From NCBI GenBank assembly GCA_964424125.1, contig CAYRHS010000188.1, positions 1-5,449 on the forward strand: a stretch of 5,449 nucleotides of DNA, read 5' to 3'. The DNA comes from CAYRHS01 sp964424125. GTDB lineage: Bacteria; Actinomycetota; Acidimicrobiia; IMCC26256; JAOSJL01. Made by a program: the position numbers and the translations under genes. Below are positions 1-5,449 of the stretch, piece after piece (the stretch's first letter is position 1; the number at the start of each line of letters is the position of its first letter). Under the pieces are notes generated by a model, which was not told where the DNA came from, did not search any database, and saw nothing but the letters and a program-made list of their open reading frames with translations.

Positions 1-1983
1 CATCGCCACACCGATGTCCGCGGCACGCAGCGCGGGCGCGTCGTTCACCCCGTCGCCCGTCATGGCGACGATGTCGCCCTTCGACTTCCACGCCTGGACG
101 ATGTCGAGCTTCTGCTCCGGGCTGGTACGGGCATAGGCGGCCACGTGCTGAACGTGGCGCGCGAGTCCTTCGGTGCCTTCCTGCGCGAGCCGCGCGCCCG
201 TCATGACCTCCTCGCCGTCGACGATGCCGAGCCGTCGGCCGATCGCTCCTGCCGTTGCCGGGTGGTCCCCGGTGATCATCACCGGTGTGATCCCCGCCTC
301 CCGGCAGGCGAGCACCGCGTCGTGGGACTCGGATCGCAGCGGATCGGCCATGGCGACGAGCCCGTACACGGTCAGGTCGTGGTCTGCGTCGCCGGCGTTC
401 GCCGCAGAGGCGAGCAGGCGCCCACCCACGGCCAGGACGCGGTACCCGGCCGCGGAGAAGCGGTCGGCCTGCTCGAGGAGCAACGCGTGTGTCTCGTCGG
501 TCAGGGGCTCGTCCCCGTCCGGGGTGGCGAGATACCCGGCGACCTCGACCAGCGACTCCACCGCGCCCTTCGCGGCGGCGACAACGCCCTCGCCGTCACG
601 CGCCCGGTGCAGGGTCGCCATCCGCTTGCGATCGGAGTCGAAAGGGATTTCGGCCACCCGCGGCCAGCGATGGATCAGGTCGTGCTCTTCCACGCCTGCC
701 TTCGCGGCGAGGGCGAGCAGCGCTCCCTCGGTCGGATCCCCCGCCACGTCCCAGTCACCGCCGGTCTCCGTCGGGGCGACCAGGTGCGCGTCGTTGCACA
801 GCGCCGCCGCCTCGGTGAGCCGGCGGAAGGGACCGTCGTCCCCGTCGATCGCTCCCGGCTCGACCTCGGTGAGCGCGCCGCCCGGTTCGAAGCCCCGGCC
901 GGTTACCTCCACCTCTCCGGCGACGGTCCAGACGCGCTCCACGAGCATCTTGCTCTCGGTGAGCGTGCCGGTCTTGTCGGTGCAGATCACCGTGACCGAC
1001 CCGAGCGTCTCGACGGCGGGCAACTTCCGGACGAGCGCGTGCTTCTTCACCATCCGCTGTGCACCCAGCGCCAGGGCGATCGTCACCACCGCGGGAAGCG
1101 CCTCGGGGATCGCGGCGACGGCGAGGCTGACGGCCGTGAGGAACATCAGTGAGACGTCCTCGCCCCGGAGCACGCCCGAGACGAAGACGATCGCGCACAC
1201 GCCCACCGATCCGAGGGCGAGCCACCGCCCGAGCCCCGCGAGGCGTCGTTGGAGCGGCGTGGCCGGGGCTCGGTGCGCTTGCAGGAGCCCCGCCACCTCG
1301 CCGAGCGCGGTCGCCATCCCCGTGGACACGACGACGGCGTGAGCCCGTCCGTACACGACCGCGGTCCCCTTGAAGACCATGTTCACCCGGTCGACCACGA
1401 GCTCGCCCGCGTCCTTCTCCAGGATCTCGATGTCCTTGTCCACGGGCACCGACTCCCCGGTGAGTGGTGCTTCGTTCACCCTGAGGTTGGGAGCTTCGAG
1501 GAGCCGTGCATCGGCCGGCACGATGTCCCCCGCCTGGAGCACCAGCACGTCGCCCGGGACAATCGCACGAGCATCGACGGTCGCCTGTTGCCCGTCGCGT
1601 ACTACTCGGGCCGAGGGCGCGGCCATGTTGCGCAACGCCTCCATGGCGCGTTCGGCACGTGACTCCTGCACGTATCCGATGATCGCGTTCAGGACGACGA
1701 TCGCCGAGATCACGATGGCGTCGGTCAGTTCGTCGATCAGCACGGTCACGACGACGGCCCCGAGGAGGACGACGATCATCGTGTTGGTGAACTGCGTCAG
1801 GACGATCTTCCACGGGGCCCGACCGGGCTCCTGCTCGAGCTCGTTCGGCCCGAGCTCCTCCAGCCGACGGTCGGCTTCGGCCGCGCTCAGCCCCACGGCG
1901 GGCTCGACGTCGAGCGCGGCGGTGGTCTCCTCGCCGGATCGGGCCCACCACGCCTCGCTTGGGGAGACGGACGCCAGCGCCAT
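1..1983 (-). CDS. P2A-type (Ca2+-ATPase-like) cation-transporting P-type ATPase, C-terminus cut off by window edge
   Basis: An ATP-driven cation pump of the inner membrane, of the SERCA/CtpF-like P2A class. The minus frame from the ATG at 1983 stays open for 661 codons to base 1. In order it shows: an LGPNEL motif (44-49); M1/M2 helices (about 60-105); the actuator-domain TGES (175-178); M3 (about 252-271); M4 with VAAIPEALP (289-297), whose E294 matches the ion-binding Glu309 of SERCA; the phosphorylation motif DKTGTLT with D336; N-domain GDPTEGA (415-421), FDSDRKRM (448-455) and KGA (472-474); P-domain TGD (571-573) and TGDGVNDAP (642-650). The sequence stops just after GVAM, so about 220-260 residues including M5-M10 are missing from the window, not from the gene. 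The FxxDRK motif and the M4 sequence argue against heavy-metal (P1B) or Kdp pumps. Ca2+ is the likeliest ion, but Mn2+, Na+ or another cation cannot be excluded without M5/M6. There is no Shine-Dalgarno before the ATG, and a GTG two codons upstream (1989-1987) is the alternative start. The gene is divergent from the DUF998 gene. Confidence 0.96.
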   Translation of the reverse strand, partial: MALASVSPSEAWWARSGEETTAALDVEPAVGLSAAEADRRLEELGPNELEQEPGRAPWKIVLTQFTNTMIVVLLGAVVVTVLIDELTDAIVISAIVVLNAIIGYVQESRAERAMEALRNMAAPSARVVRDGQQATVDARAIVPGDVLVLQAGDIVPADARLLEAPNLRVNEAPLTGESVPVDKDIEILEKDAGELVVDRVNMVFKGTAVVYGRAHAVVVSTGMATALGEVAGLLQAHRAPATPLQRRLAGLGRWLALGSVGVCAIVFVSGVLRGEDVSLMFLTAVSLAVAAIPEALPAVVTIALALGAQRMVKKHALVRKLPAVETLGSVTVICTDKTGTLTESKMLVERVWTVAGEVEVTGRGFEPGGALTEVEPGAIDGDDGPFRRLTEAAALCNDAHLVAPTETGGDWDVAGDPTEGALLALAAKAGVEEHDLIHRWPRVAEIPFDSDRKRMATLHRARDGEGVVAAAKGAVESLVEVAGYLATPDGDEPLTDETHALLLEQADRFSAAGYRVLAVGGRLLASAANAGDADHDLTVYGLVAMADPLRSESHDAVLACREAGITPVMITGDHPATAGAIGRRLGIVDGEEVMTGARLAQEGTEGLARHVQHVAAYARTSPEQKLDIVQAWKSKGDIVAMTGDGVNDAPALRAADIGVAM

Positions 1984-1990
1984 CGGCACG

Positions 1991-1996
1991 AGGGTA
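1991..1996 (-). promoter_or_regulatory. Candidate -10 element for a leaderless ATPase transcript
   Basis: On the minus strand the hexamer TACCCT (TANNNT) is followed by exactly seven bases and then the A of the ATPase ATG at 1983. That spacing would place transcription initiation on or beside the start codon. This is the typical leaderless arrangement in actinobacteria, and it would explain the missing Shine-Dalgarno. No convincing -35 box is seen at the expected place (about 2014-2019). The promoter is inferred from pattern and spacing only. Confidence 0.45.
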
Positions 1997-2030
1997 ACGG
2001 GCAGCGCGCTTCGCCCTCGCCCCCGCTGAC

Positions 2031-2036
2031 TAACCT
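2031..2036 (+). promoter_or_regulatory. Candidate -10 element for the DUF998 gene
   Basis: TAACCT fits the TANNNT -10 pattern and lies 11 bases before the ATG at 2048, which would give a transcript with a leader of only about 4-5 bases. The start has no Shine-Dalgarno, consistent with a leaderless or near-leaderless mRNA. A TTCGCC at 2010-2015 could be a poor -35, but its 15-base spacing is short. This is weaker than the ATPase candidate because the spacing to the ATG is less exact. Confidence 0.35.
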
Positions 2037-2047
2037 CGACGAACCTG

Positions 2048-2719
2048 ATGGGACCGCGTCGTCGGCGTGCTTGCTTCCGAACCCGAGCGCTCGCCGGCGT
2101 CGTGGGACCGGCTGCGTTCACCGCCGCCTGGGTGGTCGGCACGCTCCGCCAGCACGGTCGCGACGGCTACACGGTCCACGCCGAGCAGATCAGCGGGCTG
2201 GCGGCTCCGGACGCGCGCCGGCCGGCTCTCATGACCGCCGGGTTCCTCACTTACGGGGCCTGCGCGCTCGTCTACGCGTCCGCACTCGAGGACGCCCTCG
2301 GAGGACGGGGCCGTGCGGGCTGGGGCCCGGGGCTCGTGCGCCTCGCCGGGCTGGGCGTGCTGGGCGCCGGGCTGCTCCGTCGCGACCAGATGCTGCTGCT
2401 CGACCTCGACGGCGGTGAGCACCAGTCGCGCCGCAACGATCTCCACGACGCCGCGAGCGCGGTGGCGTTCACGTCGATGTTCTTCGCGCCCATCGGGCTG
2501 GCGCGGCGGCTGCGCGCCGACGAGCGGACGCGGGCAATCGCCGCGGCCTCGCTGGCCGCGACGGGAACGTCCGCGGCCGTGCTCGTGGTCTTCCAGGCCA
2601 AGCTCGTTCCGCGTGTCAACGGGATCCTGCAACGGATCGCGGTGACGCTGCCGATGATCCCGTCAGCCGCGCTGGCGTGGCGGCTCGCCCGCCAGAGCGA
2701 TCGCCTGCTCAGCCCCTGA
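2048..2719 (+). CDS. DUF998-type six-helix membrane protein of unknown function
   Basis: A 223-residue, strongly hydrophobic protein for the cytoplasmic membrane. Six helices can be placed at about 14-33, 62-80, 96-113, 134-155, 161-183 and 193-213, preceded by a very basic N terminus (MGPRRRR) suggesting a cytoplasmic N-terminal end. The layout matches DUF998 (PF06197) proteins: an extracytoplasmic loop with an ISGL stretch (48-51), a glycine-rich third helix ending in GLLRRDQ (108-114) where many members have a G-x-F-P-x-D type sequence, and NDLHDAASA (130-138) at the fourth helix with the conserved His. The loop between helices 3 and 4 (MLLLDLDGGEHQSRRND) is specific to this protein as far as I can tell. 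An in-frame TGA at 2027-2029 with no start codon between makes the ATG at 2048 the earliest start; a GTG at 2102 is a less likely alternative. The family has no established biochemical role. The last 57 bp overlap the convergent acyltransferase gene. The family call rests on recognised pattern, not a search. Confidence 0.85.
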   Translation: MGPRRRRACFRTRALAGVVGPAAFTAAWVVGTLRQHGRDGYTVHAEQISGLAAPDARRPALMTAGFLTYGACALVYASALEDALGGRGRAGWGPGLVRLAGLGVLGAGLLRRDQMLLLDLDGGEHQSRRNDLHDAASAVAFTSMFFAPIGLARRLRADERTRAIAAASLAATGTSAAVLVVFQAKLVPRVNGILQRIAVTLPMIPSAALAWRLARQSDRLLSP

Positions 2720-4054
2720 CGCCGCGGGGGGCAGGTCCGCGGTCTCGCGGACGAGGCCGACGAGGGCGGCGCGGTCCTCCTCCAGCGACGGCAGGGTCCA
2801 GCGCCGTTCCCGGACCGCCTGCCAGCTGCGCCAGGCGCGTACGACCGTCGCGACGTGCTCGAACGTGAACACCGCGACCAGCCCGAACACGGGCGCGACG
2901 ACGAAGGAGAGCACGAGCTCGCCCCAGGAGGGCCACTCGGCGAAGAAGCTCCACGTCACCCAGGCGAGCGGGAACACGATGATCGCGGTGAGGAGCCGCA
3001 CCGTCCCCTTCGTGACCGGCGTCGCCACCCGTCGCCCGGCGGCGACGACGATCCAGTAGGGGACGATGTTGACCAGGAGGCCCAGCAACGCGAACGGCAG
3101 CACGAGGAGAGCCCAGATCGTGACGACGACTGCGCGCGCGAGGATCCGCGTCGGGCGGAGGCGGGCGACGAGCTCGTCGTCGCGGAGCTGCGCGAGGCCC
3201 AGGTCGAGCCGGTAGCGGCCGAGCACCTGCTCGATCTCGGCGCGGGCTCGAGGCTTGCGCTGGGCCAGCGTCTGGGCCAGCTCCTCGCGCCGCACCAGCG
3301 GTACCCGCGTGCCCGGCCGTGCGTCCTCGCGGCGCAGCGCCACCTCGGCCGCGAGGCTCAACACCCCGTGTTCCCGCGCGCTCTCGTACTCGGGGGCGAC
3401 AGCACGAAGGCGCGCCGCGATCTCGTCGGTCAAGCGGCGGACCGCGGGCCGGTCGTCCTCGCTCACCGGGATGTCCTCGGGCACGAACTGCCGGAGCTCG
3501 TGGTCGAGGTCGATGGGCTCGCCGACCCGGACCGCGGCCCGCGAGCGCAGGGCGATCTTGTCGTCGAAGACCAGCCCCACCGGGACGATCATGAGGCCGT
3601 CGACGCCGGCGGCCTTCGCCCCCAGAGCGATCCGGGCCGCTCCGGTGCGGACCTCGTCGAGCGAGGGGCGGTCGTGGGTCGTGCCCTCGGGGAAGATCGC
3701 GACGACCGCGCCGCGGCCGAGGACCTCGTGGCAGGTGCGGAACGTCGAGACGTTGCCGGCGGTGTCGGGGTCGTCCTGGCTCCGGTGCACAGGGATGATC
3801 CCGGCTAGCGCCAGGAAGGGCCGCGCCGGCCAGACCTTCCAGAGCGTGGACTTGGCCAGGAAGCGGGGCATGCGATGCAGTCCGCGGACCAGGAGCACGG
3901 GGTCGACGAAACCGTTGAAGTGGTTGGCGACGATCAGCAGCGGCCGGTGTCGGGGGAGGCGCTCGAGCCCCTCGATCTCGATGCTGCGGAAGAGCAGGCG
4001 CAGGGCGAGGTTGGCGACGACGGCCAGCACACGGTCGAGCCCCCGTCGGATCAT
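2663..4054 (-). CDS. PlsC-family glycerolipid acyltransferase with C-terminal membrane domain
   Basis: Predicted to transfer an acyl chain to glycerol-3-phosphate, lysophosphatidate or a related acceptor at the membrane. Numbering from the ATG at 4054: an N-terminal amphipathic/hydrophobic helix (about 7-22); block I NHFNGFVDP (44-52) with H45 and D51; block II GIIPVHR with R91; block III FPEGTTHDRPS (121-131) followed by TGAARIAL; block IV IVPVG (156-160). H45 and D51 are separated by five residues rather than the four of classical HX4D enzymes. That is how I recall the NHPNxxxDP subgroup, which resembles yeast Gpt2/Sct1-type acyltransferases. A linker rich in charged residues (about 195-305) leads to three or four membrane helices (about 306-339, 352-372, 379-401), so at 463 residues it is about twice the size of a minimal PlsC. 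A GTG lies directly before the ATG (4057-4055). I prefer the ATG because a -10-like hexamer ends six bases before it. The gene may be cotranscribed with the upstream glucosidase. Whether it acts on G3P, LPA or another acceptor cannot be read from the sequence. Confidence 0.95.
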   Translation of the reverse strand: MIRRGLDRVLAVVANLALRLLFRSIEIEGLERLPRHRPLLIVANHFNGFVDPVLLVRGLHRMPRFLAKSTLWKVWPARPFLALAGIIPVHRSQDDPDTAGNVSTFRTCHEVLGRGAVVAIFPEGTTHDRPSLDEVRTGAARIALGAKAAGVDGLMIVPVGLVFDDKIALRSRAAVRVGEPIDLDHELRQFVPEDIPVSEDDRPAVRRLTDEIAARLRAVAPEYESAREHGVLSLAAEVALRREDARPGTRVPLVRREELAQTLAQRKPRARAEIEQVLGRYRLDLGLAQLRDDELVARLRPTRILARAVVVTIWALLVLPFALLGLLVNIVPYWIVVAAGRRVATPVTKGTVRLLTAIIVFPLAWVTWSFFAEWPSWGELVLSFVVAPVFGLVAVFTFEHVATVVRAWRSWQAVRERRWTLPSLEEDRAALVGLVRETADLPPAASGAEQAIALAGEPPRQRG

Positions 4055-4060
4055 CACGGC

Positions 4061-4066
4061 AGCGTA
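4061..4066 (-). promoter_or_regulatory. Candidate -10 element for a leaderless acyltransferase transcript
   Basis: TACGCT on the minus strand is followed by six bases (GCCGTG) and then the ATG at 4054, so transcription could begin at the A of that ATG. This favours the ATG over the adjacent GTG as the start. No Shine-Dalgarno precedes either codon. The element lies inside the 35-bp gap after the glucosidase stop, so it would be an internal promoter if the two genes are also cotranscribed. No clear -35 is seen. Confidence 0.4.
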
Positions 4067-4079
4067 CGGCGCGCCGAGG

Positions 4080-4089
4080 GGTCGCGACC
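4080..4089. repeat. Perfect 10-bp palindrome in the glucosidase-acyltransferase gap
   Basis: GGTCGCGACC reads the same on both strands and sits immediately after the glucosidase stop codon. A second palindrome, GGCGCGCC, follows at 4068-4075. With no loop and no T-tract it is not a Rho-independent terminator. It could be an operator half-site, or simply chance in DNA this GC-rich. Confidence 0.25.
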
Positions 4090-5449
4090 TCAGCCCGGGC
4101 GCAGCACGACGGCCTGGTCGGGCACGAGGACGGTCTCGAAGGCCGAGCCGGCTTCCGGACGGTCGCTCGAGAGGTCGACGGCGTAGCTGCCCTCGAGCGC
4201 GACGTCTTGTTGCTCCGAGGTGAAGTTCACGAGCACCACCCGGCGCTCGTCACCTGCGACGCGCTCGAAACCGAGCACCCCCTCCGGTGTGTCGAGCATC
4301 TGTTGCGCTCCGCGGCGCAGCGCGACCGAGTCGCGCCGTCGTTCGAGCAGGCGCCGGTAGAGGTGGAGGATCGACGTGGGGTCGTCGCGCTCGCTGGCAA
4401 CGTTGCGTGTGGCGACGTCGGGCGGCCACGGGAGCCAGTTGTCGCTCCGTCGCCACCCGTGCGTGGCGCTCGCGTCCCACGGCAGGGGCGCCCGGCAGCC
4501 GTCACGGAAGCCCGCAGGATCGAGCACCTGGCCCGCCGCGATCTCGGCGTCCTCCAGCCCCAGCTCCTCACCCGCGTAGAGGAACGGGGTTCCCCGCAAC
4601 GTCAGGAGCAGCACCGCCGCGGCGCGGGTGGCGGCCGCGTTGCCGAGCCGGCTCGCGGTGCGCGGGATGTCGTGGTTCGAGAGCACCCACGTGGGCCAGG
4701 CCCCGCGAGGATCGAGTTCCGCCGCGACCTCCTCGATCTCGTCCCGCCATGTCTCCGCGTCCCAGGGCGCCCACTGTGGTCGGAAGTTGAAGTTCAGGTG
4801 GAGCTCGTCGTCGTGGCCGTAGAACGTGGCGACGGTCGGGGTGTCGAGGATGTAGACCTCACCGAGCCCGAGGCGCCGTCGCTCACGGTCGTACCCGTCG
4901 AGCAGGACCCGGATGCGCCGCACCAGCTCGTGCGTGAACGCATCGTCGGTCGGGTCGTCCGCACCCGATCCGATCCGGTCCGGGTCCTTGCCGATTCGGT
5001 AGATCACGTCCATGCGGAACCCGTCGACGCCGCGGTCGAGCCAGAAGCGAAGCGTGTCGTGCATGGCCGCCTCGACCTCGGGGTTCGACCAGTTCAGGTC
5101 GGGCTGCTGCGGCGTGTAGAGGTGCAGGTACCAGGCGTCGGTGGTCGGGTCCCAGGTCCAGGCGGGACCGGGCGGAAACGTCGCCTGCCAGGGGGTCGGG
5201 GGCCGGTCGGGCTCGCCTTCCACCCAGAGGTACCAGTCCCGCTTCGGGTTGTCCCGCGACGAGCGGGATTCGACGAACCACGGGTGCCGGTCGCTGGTGT
5301 GGTTGGGAACCCAGTCGACCAGCACGCGCAGCCCGCGCTCGTGTGCCGCGGCCAGCAGCCGGTCGAAGTCGGCGAGAGTGCCGAAGAGCGGGTCGACGTC
5401 GCAGTAGTCGGCGACGTCGTAGCCGAAGTCCCGCATCGGAGAGCGGAAG
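4090..5449 (-). CDS. GH13 alpha-glucosidase-type enzyme, N-terminus beyond window edge
   Basis: A retaining glycoside hydrolase of the alpha-amylase family, probably cytoplasmic and cleaving glucose from alpha-linked oligosaccharides. The frame is open to the right edge. The residues before the internal Met at 5436 read FRSP, giving FRSPMRDFGYDVADY, a core GH13 segment, so that Met is not the start and roughly 60-70 N-terminal residues are missing. Counting from that Met: region I DWVPNH (41-46); region II GFRMDV (139-144) with nucleophile D143; region III GEVYI with acid/base E193; region IV SNHD with D256. All three catalytic acids are present. Other family marks are PDLNW (112-116), FLYAGEELGL (285-294) and RDGCRAPLPW (311-320), followed by a C-terminal beta domain ending in VVLRPG. 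The pattern fits alpha-glucosidase / oligo-1,6-glucosidase-like members rather than secreted endo-amylases. Trehalose synthase is less likely because the tail is short. Exact linkage specificity is not readable. The acyltransferase gene starts 35 bp downstream in the same direction. Confidence 0.95.
   Translation of the reverse strand, partial: FRSPMRDFGYDVADYCDVDPLFGTLADFDRLLAAAHERGLRVLVDWVPNHTSDRHPWFVESRSSRDNPKRDWYLWVEGEPDRPPTPWQATFPPGPAWTWDPTTDAWYLHLYTPQQPDLNWSNPEVEAAMHDTLRFWLDRGVDGFRMDVIYRIGKDPDRIGSGADDPTDDAFTHELVRRIRVLLDGYDRERRRLGLGEVYILDTPTVATFYGHDDELHLNFNFRPQWAPWDAETWRDEIEEVAAELDPRGAWPTWVLSNHDIPRTASRLGNAAATRAAAVLLLTLRGTPFLYAGEELGLEDAEIAAGQVLDPAGFRDGCRAPLPWDASATHGWRRSDNWLPWPPDVATRNVASERDDPTSILHLYRRLLERRRDSVALRRGAQQMLDTPEGVLGFERVAGDERRVVLVNFTSEQQDVALEGSYAVDLSSDRPEAGSAFETVLVPDQAVVLRPG

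Noticed and set aside
145..1342. Long plus-strand open frames (335 and 389 residues) opposite the ATPase
   Set aside because: They lie antisense to a frame carrying every P-type ATPase motif. Their translations are low-complexity Arg/Ser/Pro/Ala-rich with no recognisable domain, as expected from GC-rich antisense shadows.
755..1951. 398-residue minus-strand open frame within the ATPase
   Set aside because: It is an alternate frame of the same strand, dominated by Arg and Gly, and incompatible with the motif-bearing ATPase frame.
2030..2632. 200-residue minus-strand open frame opposite the DUF998 gene
   Set aside because: Its composition is charged and low-complexity with no motif, whereas the plus frame encodes six coherent hydrophobic helices and the DUF998 pattern.
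4068..4089. Intrinsic terminator between glucosidase and acyltransferase
   Set aside because: The palindromes GGTCGCGACC and GGCGCGCC have no loop and no following T-tract, so they do not make a Rho-independent terminator.
2855..4223. Plus-strand open frames of 317 and 322 residues opposite the acyltransferase
   Set aside because: They are antisense shadows of a clear PlsC frame. The translations are repetitive Asp/Glu/Arg- or Ser/Arg-rich without domain features.
4090..5436. Met at 5436 as the true start of the glucosidase
   Set aside because: The frame continues upstream as FRSP, completing a conserved GH13 segment, and the catalytic barrel would lack its first strands. The gene is cut by the window edge.
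1..5449. Mobile element, CRISPR, phage or defence system
   Set aside because: No repeats, terminal inverted repeats, transposase, integrase, nuclease or other defence-type motifs were seen. All four genes have ordinary housekeeping or metabolic-type families and uniform base composition.

Overview
This window is high-GC bacterial DNA, most likely from an actinobacterium. The evidence is the strong G/C bias at third codon positions, long spurious open frames on the opposite strands, and start codons with no Shine-Dalgarno sequence. At three starts a TANNNT -10-like hexamer sits just upstream, the arrangement seen in leaderless actinobacterial genes. I cannot name a genus. No tRNA, rRNA, CRISPR array, insertion sequence or integrase is visible. 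The window is almost fully coding, with no gene-free stretch longer than about 64 bases.

Layout, left to right: (1) a P2A-type (SERCA/CtpF-like) cation ATPase on the minus strand, 1-1983. Its C-terminal membrane half is cut off by the left edge. (2) A 64-bp divergent intergenic region, 1984-2047, with back-to-back candidate -10 elements. (3) A 223-residue predicted six-helix membrane protein of DUF998 type on the plus strand, 2048-2719. (4) A PlsC-type acyltransferase with a C-terminal membrane domain on the minus strand, 2663-4054. Its 3' end overlaps the DUF998 gene tail-to-tail by 57 bp. (5) A GH13 alpha-glucosidase-type enzyme on the minus strand, 4090-5449. Its N terminus lies beyond the right edge.

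The glucosidase and the acyltransferase are in the same direction and 35 bp apart (33 bp from the alternative GTG), so they may be cotranscribed. The acyltransferase also has its own candidate leaderless promoter in that gap. The ATPase and the DUF998 gene are divergent and probably compete for RNA polymerase over the same short region.

The products are ion transport, phospholipid acylation, alpha-glucoside hydrolysis and an uncharacterised membrane protein. They do not form an obvious single pathway, and I see no convincing new system. The points most worth a second look are the leaderless promoter architecture, the convergent overlap, and the spacing variant in the acyltransferase active site together with its extra membrane domain.
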